Shown: positions 1 to 7,451, numbered from the stretch's first letter. The stretch is 35,613 nucleotides of DNA from Janthinobacterium sp. UMAB-56 (GCF_900095265.1 NZ_LT607652.1:380163-415775); one strand, 5' to 3'. Program-made: numbers and translations. Notes: generated from the letters alone by a model not told the origin.

Positions 1-364
1 GGCCGAAGCTGCGGTTCAGCGACAGCAGGCCGGCGATCTGCAGCAGGCTGCCGAGGGCCAGCAGGTAGCTGGCTGCGGGCCAGACTGCCATGTCGGCAGG
101 CGAAAGGAGGAAGGGGGCGAAGGTGGCGCCGATGGCCAGCAGCCAGTCGCCCGCATCGGTGGAGACGCTGACGGGAGCCGAGCGCACGATGAAGAACAGG
201 GCGGCGAGGGTTTCGGCGACGCAGAACAGCAAATAGCTCCAGTCGCCGCTGTGTAGATAGCCCAGCACGTGGGCGCTGGCGAAGAATGCCCACAGGCAAG
301 CCATGGTGAGGCTGGTGAACAGGCTGGCGCGGCGCGAGTGGCAGAGGGTGGCGAGGGTGTCCAT
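1..364 (-). CDS. Isoprenylcysteine carboxyl methyltransferase-like membrane protein (5' part only)
   Basis: Only the first 121 codons lie in the window; the gene runs off the left edge. The ATG at 364 is preceded by an AGGA ribosome site about 8 bases upstream. The visible part is hydrophobic with about four membrane segments and ends in LLSLNRSFG. In the ICMT-like/NnrU-like methyltransferase family that phrase sits just before the conserved region that binds S-adenosylmethionine, so the catalytic half is outside the window. The family methylates small or lipid-like substrates at the membrane; the substrate here cannot be told. It starts 40 bases after the prepilin peptidase stop on the same strand and is probably the next gene of the pilus operon. 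The family call rests on the N-terminal half only. Confidence 0.6.
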   Translation of the reverse strand, partial: MDTLATLCHSRRASLFTSLTMACLWAFFASAHVLGYLHSGDWSYLLFCVAETLAALFFIVRSAPVSVSTDAGDWLLAIGATFAPFLLSPADMAVWPAASYLLALGSLLQIAGLLSLNRSFG

Positions 365-404
365 GGTCGGGTCCTGTGGTGGCGGGTCGTCGGAGCGGCG
401 CGTT

Positions 405-992
405 TCAGCGCAAGCTCCACAGATGGTTGTATTGCAGGAACACTTGCAGCACGGTGCCGCTGGCGATGGCGAAGGCGTAGGCCAGCTTGCCGGTGGCCGG
501 TGGCGGTTCGGCAATCGTGGCGGCGCCGCCGGCAAGGCTGTGCAGCAGCGCGCCCAGCATCATGTGGTAAGTGTTTTTCAGCACCTGGCGCAGGCGCTGG
601 CCGGCCAGCGCGGCGGCCAGGGCCAGTACGCCGCCGGCCAGGAAGGTCAACAGGGCCGCTTCCAGCACGGCGTCGGGACCGAGGAAGGCGCCGCACATGG
701 CCATCAGCTTGACGTCGCCGGCGCCCAGGGCGCGCAGCAGGTACATGGGCAGCAGCAGGGCCAGTCCGGCAGCGGCGCCGGCCAGCGCCTGCGCCAGGCC
801 CAGGCCGCCGAAGGCGGCGTCGAACAGGCCGGCGCCGGATGGCACGAAGCTGTTGAGGATCAGTCCGGCCAGCGTGCCCCACAGCACCAGCAGGTTGGGG
901 ATGCGGCGCGTGCGCAGGTCGTGCCACAGCGCGGCGGCGAGCAGGGTGGCCAGCACGGCCAGGCACAGCAGCATGGGCAGGTGGGCGTTCAT
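405..992 (-). CDS. A24-family prepilin peptidase (CpaA/TadV type)
   Basis: Membrane aspartic protease that would cleave the leader peptide of Flp pilins at the cytoplasmic membrane. It has 195 residues, the short form typical of CpaA/TadV without the N-terminal methylase domain of PilD. The two catalytic aspartates of the A24 family are visible: D25 in WHDLRTRRIPN and D93 in the GxGD-type motif LGAGDVKLMA. Several hydrophobic helices surround them. The start at 992 was chosen because it overlaps the PAP2 stop as ATGA, which implies translational coupling, and because the first helix begins right after it; a longer upstream reading frame is only a shadow of the PAP2 gene. Its substrates are likely the two Flp pilins upstream. 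Family assignment is firm; naming it cpaA or tadV is not possible from this window alone. Confidence 0.88.
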   Translation of the reverse strand: MNAHLPMLLCLAVLATLLAAALWHDLRTRRIPNLLVLWGTLAGLILNSFVPSGAGLFDAAFGGLGLAQALAGAAAGLALLLPMYLLRALGAGDVKLMAMCGAFLGPDAVLEAALLTFLAGGVLALAAALAGQRLRQVLKNTYHMMLGALLHSLAGGAATIAEPPPATGKLAYAFAIASGTVLQVFLQYNHLWSLR

Positions 993-2059
993 GATGTCAG
1001 TCCTTCCTTGCTCATGCAGGGCACCGTGGCCATGTTCATGGCCGGTGCCGCGGCGTGGCTGCCCAGCAGCCGACCCACCAGGTGCCATACCAGCGCCGCG
1101 CCGGCCGCGCCCACATAGCCGTCGAGCGCATAGTGCCAGCCCAGGTGGATGGAGCCGAGCAGTATCAGCACGGCGAAGGCGGACAGGGCGAGCCCGGCGG
1201 CGCGGTTGACTCTCCAGCCCATGATCGCCATCAGTGTGGCCGTGGCCACATGCATGCTGGGCATGGCGGAGATGCCCAGTTCGCCGTGGGCGCCCTTGCT
1301 TTGATAGCCCTGCCACAACATGTCCTGTACCTGCAGGGCCCAGACGGGAACGTGCTGGTTGGCCTCATGCAGGTAGGCCATCAGCGGCGCATACGGGTCG
1401 CTGGCGTGCAGGTGGCCGTAGTAGCAGGGGCCGACAGAGGCGAACAGCACGGCCAGGATGCTGCCCAGGATGATCCAGCTGAGCGCAAAGCTGAGCAGGA
1501 ACTGCATGCGCAGCAGCGGGCGGCGCGTATCGAGGATGAGCCAGTACAGGATGGCGTAAAACAGGAAAAACCAGAAATGGTATGAAAAGTTGAGCATGCC
1601 CGTGATCAGCGGGTGGCCCAGCAGCGGCTGCAGCCTTTCCCACGGCGCCATGCCGCCATGCAGGGCCAGGTCCCAGGCGGACAGGCTGGCGTCCCAGGTG
1701 TAGGGATGCAGGCGCGGGATGGCGGCCTTGAAGACGGTGAAGCTGGAGGCGAAGACGGGGATCAGCAGCATGGCTGGCAGCGCATGCAGCAGGCGCTCGT
1801 TGCTCAGGTAGCGGCGCAGGTCGTGGTACAGGTAGTGGCACAGGCGGTGCGGGCGCTGCATCACCATGACATGGATGGTGTAGCCGCACAGGATGAAGAT
1901 GGGGCCAGTGAGGATGGCCACGAGGAAGCCGGCCAGCACGTTGAGGGTGTCCGAGGCGCTGGGCAGGCCGCCGGCCAGCAGCATCGCTGCGGCGGCGTAC
2001 AGCAGCACGATCAGCAGCAGGGCGCGGTGGGTGCGCAGCGAGGCGCGCAGGGTATTCAT
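989..2059 (-). CDS. PAP2-superfamily membrane phosphatase/transferase, Aur1/Ipt1-like
   Basis: A 356-residue polytopic membrane protein with about six helices. The C-terminal half carries the phosphatase signatures of the PAP2 superfamily: GISAMPSMHVATAT at about 262-275 and HLGWHYALDGYVG at 305-317. The second histidine-aspartate motif and the spacing resemble the PAP2_3 branch that includes inositol-phosphorylceramide synthase Aur1. Such enzymes hydrolyse or transfer phosphate-linked head groups on membrane lipids or polyprenols. The gene is coupled at both ends: its ATG overlaps the stop of the upstream pilin and its TGA overlaps the start of the prepilin peptidase. It therefore appears to be an integral part of the pilus operon, which is not standard for tad loci. 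The substrate is unknown. Confidence 0.82.
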   Translation of the reverse strand: MNTLRASLRTHRALLLIVLLYAAAAMLLAGGLPSASDTLNVLAGFLVAILTGPIFILCGYTIHVMVMQRPHRLCHYLYHDLRRYLSNERLLHALPAMLLIPVFASSFTVFKAAIPRLHPYTWDASLSAWDLALHGGMAPWERLQPLLGHPLITGMLNFSYHFWFFLFYAILYWLILDTRRPLLRMQFLLSFALSWIILGSILAVLFASVGPCYYGHLHASDPYAPLMAYLHEANQHVPVWALQVQDMLWQGYQSKGAHGELGISAMPSMHVATATLMAIMGWRVNRAAGLALSAFAVLILLGSIHLGWHYALDGYVGAAGAALVWHLVGRLLGSHAAAPAMNMATVPCMSKEGLTS

Positions 2060-2229
2060 GACAGTGCCAGGACCACTTGGTCCTTGACGTAGACAAACAG
2101 CAGCTTGACCTGGTCGCCGAGCACGCTGATCGTGATCACCAGCAGGGCCGCTATCAGGCCTGCCAGCAGCGCGTATTCGATCGCTGTGACGGCCGATTCA
2201 TCGGATAAACGGGTTAGCAGAGATTTCAC
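2056..2229 (-). CDS. Flp-family type IVb pilin, second copy (GTG start)
   Basis: A 57-residue protein starting at GTG 2229, with an ACGAGG ribosome site upstream. It has the Flp signature TAIEY followed by a hydrophobic helix (ALLAGLIAALLVITISVLG) that would form the pilus core after leader removal. The residue before the predicted cleavage point is alanine (DESA/VTAIEY), whereas the sister pilin at 2315-2488 has the usual glycine. The C-terminal part is more hydrophobic and lacks the threonine/serine-rich end of the sister pilin. It may be a minor pilin or an inefficiently processed one. Its stop overlaps the PAP2 start by ATGA. The gene is short and easy to miss, but the Flp motif is clear. 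Confidence 0.85.
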   Translation of the reverse strand: MKSLLTRLSDESAVTAIEYALLAGLIAALLVITISVLGDQVKLLFVYVKDQVVLALS

Positions 2230-2314
2230 GATGGGCCTCGTTATGCGGAATCAAGGTGGGCGTGCCGGGGCGATATGTCCGGGCTGGCGCTGGGCCGGCC
2301 CGGATTGCGTCGCA

Positions 2315-2488
2315 TCAGCCGTTGGCGGTGGTGAGCTTGGTGCCGATGCTGCTGAAGGTCTTTTTCAGCTGCGTGCCGACGATGGTGATGGCAGCGATGA
2401 TCACGACGGCAATCAGGGCAGCGATCAGGCCGTACTCAATTGCAGTGACGCCATCTTCTTCGCGGATAAAGTTTTTGATGAGGTTCAT
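2315..2488 (-). CDS. Flp-family type IVb major pilin
   Basis: A 57-residue prepilin starting at ATG 2488 behind a good AGGAG site. The short charged leader MNLIKNFIREEDG ends in glycine, followed by VTAIEYGLIAALIAVVII, the classic Flp processing site and N-terminal helix with the conserved glutamate-tyrosine pair. The mature protein would be about 44 residues, ending in a polar tail (SSIGTKLTTANG). This is the best candidate for the main structural subunit of the fibre. The prepilin peptidase needed to mature it lies downstream on the same strand. Only pilins and peptidase are in view; secretin, ATPase and assembly genes would have to be outside the window. Confidence 0.9.
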   Translation of the reverse strand: MNLIKNFIREEDGVTAIEYGLIAALIAVVIIAAITIVGTQLKKTFSSIGTKLTTANG

Positions 2489-2571
2489 GACAACTCCTGG
2501 TGGTGGTTAAGGTACAGCGGTGGGTAAAACGGTTTTGCAGCTTGGCTTCCCGGTGCTTCGACCTGGCCGCG

Positions 2572-2718
2572 TCATGGGCTCTCGCCCAGTGCCAGCAGTC
2601 CGATGATGCAGACCACCGCCATGAGGGCCGCCACCAGGGCATAGCGGTAGAACGCAGCCTTTTCCTTGCCCTGCAAATAGGTGACCAGGGCTGTCGGAAG
2701 AAACTTGTCAAGGCGCAT
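2572..2718 (-). CDS. Small pilin-like membrane protein of the pilus operon
   Basis: A 48-residue open frame starting at ATG 2718 with a GGAG ribosome site about 8 bases upstream. It has a basic N-terminus (MRLDKFLPT, then QGKEK) and one membrane helix, YALVAALMAVVCIIGLLAL. That helix lines up well with the Flp helix EYGLIAALIAVVIIAAI, but the key glutamate is replaced (YRYAL instead of IEYGL) and there is no glycine before a cleavage point. It therefore looks like a pilin relative that is probably not processed, sitting 83 bases upstream of the major pilin as the first gene of the cluster. It could be an anchor, a chaperone-like partner or a decaying duplicate. Coding status rests on the ribosome site, the helix and its position. 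Confidence 0.6.
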   Translation of the reverse strand: MRLDKFLPTALVTYLQGKEKAAFYRYALVAALMAVVCIIGLLALGESP

Positions 2719-2808
2719 GCTGTGCTCCGTGTCGTGGTGGCCAGCGCGGTGATTTGCACTCCGGTAAGTCCACTATAGAAGTCAGCAGCTTGATCTACAT
2801 CAGAAGAA

Positions 2809-2859
2809 CCTCCTTTTATTGCAAGGAGGAACTGCTTGTTTTTTTCGTGACAATTGTCA
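2809..2859. promoter_or_regulatory. Hairpin and 12-bp perfect palindrome upstream of the pilus genes
   Basis: The 242-base gap between the pilin-like gene and the response regulator holds two symmetrical elements. CCTCCTT at 2809-2815 pairs with AAGGAGG at 2823-2829 (7-bp stem, 7-base loop). TGACAATTGTCA at 2848-2859 is a perfect 12-bp palindrome. Both sit 90-140 bases upstream of the first small pilin gene, where an operator or the leader of the pilin transcript would be expected. The binding protein is not known; the NarL-type regulator next door is one candidate. I found no clear promoter boxes here. Confidence 0.4.
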
Positions 2860-2960
2860 TGGTTGAGCTTGGCGCACGGGCGACGGCCGTGCCGATGGCT
2901 GGCGAAGGGGGAGGGGAGGGAGTGCGCGGCCGTGCAGCGGTCGTGCAGGGGGCAGTGGCG

Positions 2961-3662
2961 TCAGGCGTCGGGCGGCAGTTCGCCCAGGTGGTGCTTGGTG
3001 GCGTAGGCGTACAGTTCCAGGCGGTTGTAGACGCCCAGCTTGCGGTAGATCGACGTCAGGTGATTGCGCAAGGTATGTTCGGAGATGAACAGCTGGTCCG
3101 CCAGCAGCTTGGCCGGCGTGCCGCTGCCGTGCACCAGCGCGGCGATGATTTTTCTTTCCTTGAGGGTCAGGCCGGCGACGGCGATGGCTTGCGCCGAGCC
3201 GCCGCCGGGCTGGGTCAGTTGCGTCAGCATGCGTCCCAGCATCGCGTGTTCCAGCCACAGCTCGCCGTGATACACCTTTTCGATGGCCTTCAATACCATC
3301 TCCGCCGGGGCGTCCTTGCTGACGATGCCGCGCGCGCCTTTGAGTACCGTCTGGTCCAGGATGGCCTGGTCGTGGCTGGCTGTGAGCACCAGCACGCGCG
3401 TGCTGCCGCACTGCGCCAGCGCGGGCAGGATGGCCAGCGAGCTGATGCCGCCCAGGTCCAGGTCCAGCACGATTACATCCGGTTGCAGCGTTTTCGCCTG
3501 CTCCAGCGCCTCGGCGCTGTCCGACGCCGTGGCGACCACGCGCATGCCCGAGTGCTCGCCGCCGATCAGCCGCTCCAGGCCCCACAGCATGGTCTTGTGA
3601 TCATCCACCAGCATGACGCTGATGACATGGCTGGCCGGTGGCATGGGGCGTAAGTCATTCAT
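2961..3662 (-). CDS. NarL/FixJ-type response regulator
   Basis: A 233-residue regulator with a receiver domain at about 14-135 and a LuxR-type helix-turn-helix at about 170-230. The acidic pocket (VDD at 19-21), phosphoacceptor D67 (VIVLDLDLGG) and conserved lysine (SKDAP) are present. The DNA-binding part shows LTLKERKIIAALVHG and ISEHTLRNHLTSIYRKLGV. The start at 3662 overlaps the stop of the kinase gene by ATGA, so the pair is translationally coupled; longer frames upstream are shadows. The cognate kinase is surely the upstream gene. Because the pilin operon begins 242 bases downstream on the same strand, the pair most likely controls pilus expression (inference from position). Confidence 0.9.
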   Translation of the reverse strand: MNDLRPMPPASHVISVMLVDDHKTMLWGLERLIGGEHSGMRVVATASDSAEALEQAKTLQPDVIVLDLDLGGISSLAILPALAQCGSTRVLVLTASHDQAILDQTVLKGARGIVSKDAPAEMVLKAIEKVYHGELWLEHAMLGRMLTQLTQPGGGSAQAIAVAGLTLKERKIIAALVHGSGTPAKLLADQLFISEHTLRNHLTSIYRKLGVYNRLELYAYATKHHLGELPPDA

Positions 3663-5326
3663 ATGGGGATCTCGATCTGCACGGAGGTGTTGCCCAGCAT
3701 GCCGTGCGTGACACGGGCGGTGCCGCCCAGGGCGGCGGCGCGCTCGGCCAGCGAATCGGGCAGGAAGTCGGGTACGTGCGTGGCGGCGCACTCGTTGTCG
3801 ATGCTGATGTGCAGCGCACCCTGCGCGCAGGTCAGCTTGACGGCGCCGTGGCGCGCCGACGTATGCTTGCGGATGTTGCTCATGCCTTCATTGACGATCT
3901 GGAACACCTCGGCCGCCAGGCGGTCGTTGATGTGCAGGTCGCCTTCGATATGCAGGGCGATGTCGATGCCATAGAATTCGCGGATCTGCGTGGCCTGGCG
4001 GCGCAGCGCGACCAGCAGTTCCGGCTCGCTTTGCACCTGGCCGTTCTTGAACGTGCGCGCGTAGCTGCGCAGGTCGGTGATCACCTGGCCCGACATGAGT
4101 ATCAGTTTTTCCAGCTCGGGCAGCAGCGGGTTGCCCGGCGTGGCTTCGTTGCGCAAGGCGGCCAGGCCGTGGCGCAAACCGATATACGGCTGCACGGCCG
4201 TGTCATGCAGATCGCGCGCGATCTTTTCGCGCTCGCGCGAGGCCGCCTGCGATGCCAGGCGGTCGAGCAGATCGATGTTTTCAATGACGGGAAACGCCTG
4301 CGCGCCTATATGGCTGAGAAACAGGGCATCCGTCTTGCTCATGCTGGTGGCGGACACGATAAAGATGCGGCCTTTGCCATTGCGCAAGGGCAGCGGTGCG
4401 CTGATGAAGGCGTGCGCTTCGAGCAGTTCGGCCAGGCTGGCTCCTGCCGCGTCGTCATGCCGCAGCCAGCGACCGCTCTCCGGCTCGAGCATGCGCGCGC
4501 CGCCTATCCACGGCAGCCAGCGGCCGGCGGGCTGGTTGTACAGTGCGATTTTATCGGGCGGAAAAGCCAGCAGGGGACTGGCCGCATCGTCGCTGAGAAG
4601 CGAACTGGTGTGTACTGCGCCCGTTGCCGTATGAATTACGCTGCGCAGCGACCAGACCCGCGTGCCCTTGTCCTGCATGATCAGCAGACAACTGCGGCCG
4701 TTGAAATAGCTGCGGGTCTTTTCCAGTACCGAGGTGATGGTCTGGTCGACGCCGAAGCGCGGATTGGACAGCTGGCTGACATCGCGCAGCAGCGCCAGGT
4801 GGCTGCGCTGTGTGATGGCCGAGCCGCCCCAGTAGGCGGTCATGTAGCCGAGTGCCAGCAAGAAGGTGGTACGCAGCAGCAGGCGCGACATTTCCGCCTC
4901 CGTTTCGCCGAACAGGGCGGTGGCGGCGAACAGGCCGGCCGAAGCCAGGGTGACGCGCGCGCCTTCCTCGAAGCCGCGCTGGAACGAGGAAGTCAGGATG
5001 GCAAAGAAAAAAAACAGGAAGAACAAGTTGTTGTGGCTGCTGGTGGAAAACACGATCAGCGCATACCAGGCCACGTCCAGCCAGTACAGCAAGATATCCT
5101 GGGGCAGACCGAAGCCCAGCAGGGTAAGCACGTAGAGCAGCAGGCTGTGCATGGTGTAGGCGGAAAAGATCAGCCAGGTGATCTTGCTCAGCTTGCCGGC
5201 GCTTTCGGGGTCGATGAACAGGGTCAGCAAGGTGGCGCTCGACAGCAGCAGGCGCATGCCGTTCACCATGGTCGTATCCATGCCGGCGCCCGGCAAGCCG
5301 GATCTGGGGGGAGGATCGAGATTCAC
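3659..5326 (-). CDS. Membrane sensor histidine kinase (HisKA_3 type)
   Basis: A 555-residue sensor kinase. I place the start at GTG 5326 because AGGAGC lies 5 bases upstream; an ATG 36 bases earlier has no such site. The first half has about six hydrophobic segments, including the phenylalanine-rich LFFLFFFFAIL, followed by a GAF-like region. The dimerisation box EREKIARDLHDTAVQPY carries the phosphoacceptor histidine at about 374, and the N box NEGMSNIRKH is at about 479. The expected glycine-rich ATP-lid motifs are poor: IDNECAA stands where DNGxG is usual, and no GxGL follows before the final AERAAALGG. It partners the NarL-type regulator encoded immediately downstream. The signal sensed is unknown. 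Confidence 0.88.
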   Translation of the reverse strand: MNLDPPPRSGLPGAGMDTTMVNGMRLLLSSATLLTLFIDPESAGKLSKITWLIFSAYTMHSLLLYVLTLLGFGLPQDILLYWLDVAWYALIVFSTSSHNNLFFLFFFFAILTSSFQRGFEEGARVTLASAGLFAATALFGETEAEMSRLLLRTTFLLALGYMTAYWGGSAITQRSHLALLRDVSQLSNPRFGVDQTITSVLEKTRSYFNGRSCLLIMQDKGTRVWSLRSVIHTATGAVHTSSLLSDDAASPLLAFPPDKIALYNQPAGRWLPWIGGARMLEPESGRWLRHDDAAGASLAELLEAHAFISAPLPLRNGKGRIFIVSATSMSKTDALFLSHIGAQAFPVIENIDLLDRLASQAASREREKIARDLHDTAVQPYIGLRHGLAALRNEATPGNPLLPELEKLILMSGQVITDLRSYARTFKNGQVQSEPELLVALRRQATQIREFYGIDIALHIEGDLHINDRLAAEVFQIVNEGMSNIRKHTSARHGAVKLTCAQGALHISIDNECAATHVPDFLPDSLAERAAALGGTARVTHGMLGNTSVQIEIPI

Positions 5327-5380
5327 AAGCGCTCCTGGCCATGTCCCGCATGGACAGGCCATGCGCAGGGATAGATACCA

Positions 5381-5409
5381 CAGATAAATTCTTGTTGTAG
5401 TTGCTGCAA
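5381..5409 (-). promoter_or_regulatory. Putative sigma-70 promoter of the kinase-regulator pair
   Basis: On the minus strand TTGCAG (5409-5404) and TATCTG (5386-5381) are separated by 17 bases, about 55 bases before the GTG start of the kinase. The -35 box is a fair match and the -10 box a weak one. Nothing else in the 150-base gap resembles a promoter for this gene. Confidence 0.4.
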
Positions 5410-5476
5410 TCAGTTACGAGTCTACGCACACACCGTAAAGATGTCTACAGGAATCCTTTTTCATGCCGTGCATTTG

Positions 5477-6457
5477 CTACAGCGGCTGTACCATCACGCG
5501 GTTGCGCCCGGCGCCCTTGGCCAGGTACAGGGCGCGGTCGGCGGCGCCGATCAGGGCGGAGATGGTCAGCGTCTGCTGCGGCTGTTGCGTGGCGATGCCG
5601 ATGCTGACCGTGATGTGCTTGACGTCCTTGCCCGTCCTGGCATGCGGAATGTGCAGGTCGGCCGCGTGCTGGCGGATCGCCTCTGCCATGCGCAGCGCCT
5701 GCGCCGCATCCGTATCGGGCAGGATGGCGGCAAATTCTTCGCCGCCATAGCGGGCCAGCAGGTCGGTGGGGCGCTGCAGCATGGCGGCCAGCTCGGCTGC
5801 CACGCGGATCAGGCAATCATCGCCCTGCTGGTGGCCGTAATGGTCGTTGTAATCCTTGAAATGGTCGATATCGATCATCAGCAGCGACAGCGGGCTGCTG
5901 CTGCGCAGCGCGCGCCGCATTTCCTTCTCGATCGCCACGTCGAAGTGGCGGCGGTTGGCGATGCCCGTCAAGCCATCGGAAAAGGTTTGCGAGCGCAACA
6001 CCATGGTCTGTTCGCGCAGCAGCTTTTCGCGCCCCACGGCGATGGTGACGTCATTGATCTGGATCAGGCAGTGGCGCGGTGAGCCGGGTAAACTGATCGG
6101 CGTGACGGCGATGGCTTGCTGCATGCGTTCCGCGCCGTCGTGGCCAGCCGTGGCAGCGCCATGCGTGTACAGCGCAAACGGCGCCTTGTGCAGGGTTTGC
6201 GACAGCAGCGACTGGAAATTGTCGCGCAGTGCCTGGGTAATGGCCGAATCGATGCGCTTGTGCCGCATGTCCGGGAAGACGCCGAAGAAATCCTGGCCCA
6301 GCATGGCGTCGGCCTGGCGGCCCGAGTGGTGCGCCATCCAGTGATTCCACAGCACGATACGGTGTTGCTCATCGAGCACGATGGCGCCCAGGTTCACGGC
6401 GCCGAGTATGCTCTCGAGCAGGGCGAGTCGGTGTAAGGCATCGGGCATGATAGTCAC
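5477..6457 (-). CDS. PAS-GGDEF diguanylate cyclase
   Basis: A 326-residue protein predicted to make cyclic di-GMP from two GTP. An N-terminal PAS domain (about 10-130, with VLDEQHRIVLWNHWM) precedes a GGDEF domain from about 160 to the end. The metal-binding DIDHFKDYNDHYGH, the active-site loop GGEEF and the inhibitory site RPTD exactly five residues before it are all intact, so an active, product-inhibited enzyme is expected. No membrane segment is seen. The GTG at 6457 is taken as the start because it overlaps the CheC stop by GTGA, giving tight coupling; an in-frame ATG nine bases later is the alternative. It is the last gene of a CheY-CheC-cyclase operon, suggesting that phospho-signal and c-di-GMP output are linked. 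Confidence 0.92.
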   Translation of the reverse strand: MTIMPDALHRLALLESILGAVNLGAIVLDEQHRIVLWNHWMAHHSGRQADAMLGQDFFGVFPDMRHKRIDSAITQALRDNFQSLLSQTLHKAPFALYTHGAATAGHDGAERMQQAIAVTPISLPGSPRHCLIQINDVTIAVGREKLLREQTMVLRSQTFSDGLTGIANRRHFDVAIEKEMRRALRSSSPLSLLMIDIDHFKDYNDHYGHQQGDDCLIRVAAELAAMLQRPTDLLARYGGEEFAAILPDTDAAQALRMAEAIRQHAADLHIPHARTGKDVKHITVSIGIATQQPQQTLTISALIGAADRALYLAKGAGRNRVMVQPL

Positions 6458-7086
6458 GCCTGTCCCAGGACCTTGGTCAGGTAGCGGCTGACCTGCTGTT
6501 TCAGGTCGTGCAGGGCGGACAGGTCGAGCACGAATGCCACATAACCATGGATCTGGTGCTTGGACAGCACGAAGTCGATATGCAGCATCAGCACGACGGC
6601 CTCGTCATCCTGGCCGCCGAACGAGGACAGGATTTCCGCGCTGGTGCCCACGTGGTACAGGGGCAGCGAGCCATGCAGTTCACTGTCGAACAGGTTGGCC
6701 AAGGTCCCGACGCAGGAATTGAGGATGATGTTGCCGATCTCGCTCATCGCCTCCTGTTCCATCTCCGTCAGTTCCTGCAGCGGCATGGCGTCGCCCACCA
6801 TCAGGCGCACGATTTCCAGGCTTTTGTCTTCCGGGAACATGAGAATGGCTTCGGTGGCGAATGCGCCATCGTAATGCTGGCTGACGCCGCAGATGCGGTC
6901 GCCATCCTTCTTGTTGCCCAGCAAGGCGGCCGCGTCGGCACGGTTCAGGAAGGTGATCGACGGCACCGACATGGTGACTTCTTCATTCACGATCTCGCTC
7001 ATGGCCGCCGCCGCATGGCCCACGCCGATATTGAATATCTCTACCAGGGCGTCGTTCTCGAGTTCGGAGAGATTGAGCATGCTCAC
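6454..7086 (-). CDS. CheC-type phosphatase of phosphorylated CheY
   Basis: A 210-residue CheC/CheX/FliY-family protein that dephosphorylates CheY-like regulators. Both copies of the active-site pattern (D/S-x3-E-x2-N-x22-P) are visible. The first is DALVEIFN with proline exactly 22 residues after the asparagine (MSVP). The second is EAMSEIGN, again with proline at the same distance (GSLP), but with glutamate in place of Asp/Ser at its first position. The start is GTG 7086, overlapping the CheY stop as GTGA; ATG two codons later is possible. Its likely substrate is the receiver protein encoded immediately upstream. CheC outside a chemotaxis cluster is typical of stand-alone signalling modules. 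Confidence 0.9.
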   Translation of the reverse strand: MSMLNLSELENDALVEIFNIGVGHAAAAMSEIVNEEVTMSVPSITFLNRADAAALLGNKKDGDRICGVSQHYDGAFATEAILMFPEDKSLEIVRLMVGDAMPLQELTEMEQEAMSEIGNIILNSCVGTLANLFDSELHGSLPLYHVGTSAEILSSFGGQDDEAVVLMLHIDFVLSKHQIHGYVAFVLDLSALHDLKQQVSRYLTKVLGQA

Positions 7087-7451
7087 AGTCCCAGTGATTC
7101 CATCAACTGATGGATGCGCGTTTCCGTGATCGGTTTTTCCATGAAACCCACGCCCAGTTCAGCGGCGCGGTTGCGGGTAGCGTTTTGCACATTCGCCGTG
7201 ACGAGGATGATGTGCGTCTGCGGGCACAGCGCGCGCAATTGTTCCGCCGCCGCGATGCCACCCATGCCGGGCATGTTGACATCCACTAATATCAGCACAG
7301 GGGTGACAGTCTTGACTTTTTCCAGGGCTTCTTCACCCGTCGCAGCCTCAATCACTTGCCAGTCGGCATGTTTGCTGAGGATGAACTGATGCGACATCAA
7401 ACGTGAAACCCGGCTGTCATCGACAACAAGTACCTGCTTACTGTGATTCAT
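7083..7451 (-). CDS. CheY-like single-domain response regulator
   Basis: A 122-residue stand-alone receiver domain with no output domain. The acidic pair D11-D12, phosphoacceptor D57 (ILVDVNMPGMGG), the threonine in LVTANVQ and lysine 106 (FMEKPITE) are all present. The start at 7451 follows AGGAATAGCAC, an acceptable ribosome site. It is the first gene of a three-gene unit with CheC and a diguanylate cyclase, joined by 4-base overlaps. It most likely works through protein contact, with CheC resetting its phosphorylation; the partner kinase is not in the window. Confidence 0.9.
   Translation of the reverse strand: MNHSKQVLVVDDSRVSRLMSHQFILSKHADWQVIEAATGEEALEKVKTVTPVLILVDVNMPGMGGIAAAEQLRALCPQTHIILVTANVQNATRNRAAELGVGFMEKPITETRIHQLMESLGL

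Noticed and set aside
3638..5374. 578-codon open frame on the plus strand opposite the histidine kinase
   Set aside because: Shadow of the kinase gene; no family features and the opposite frame has clear H and N boxes.
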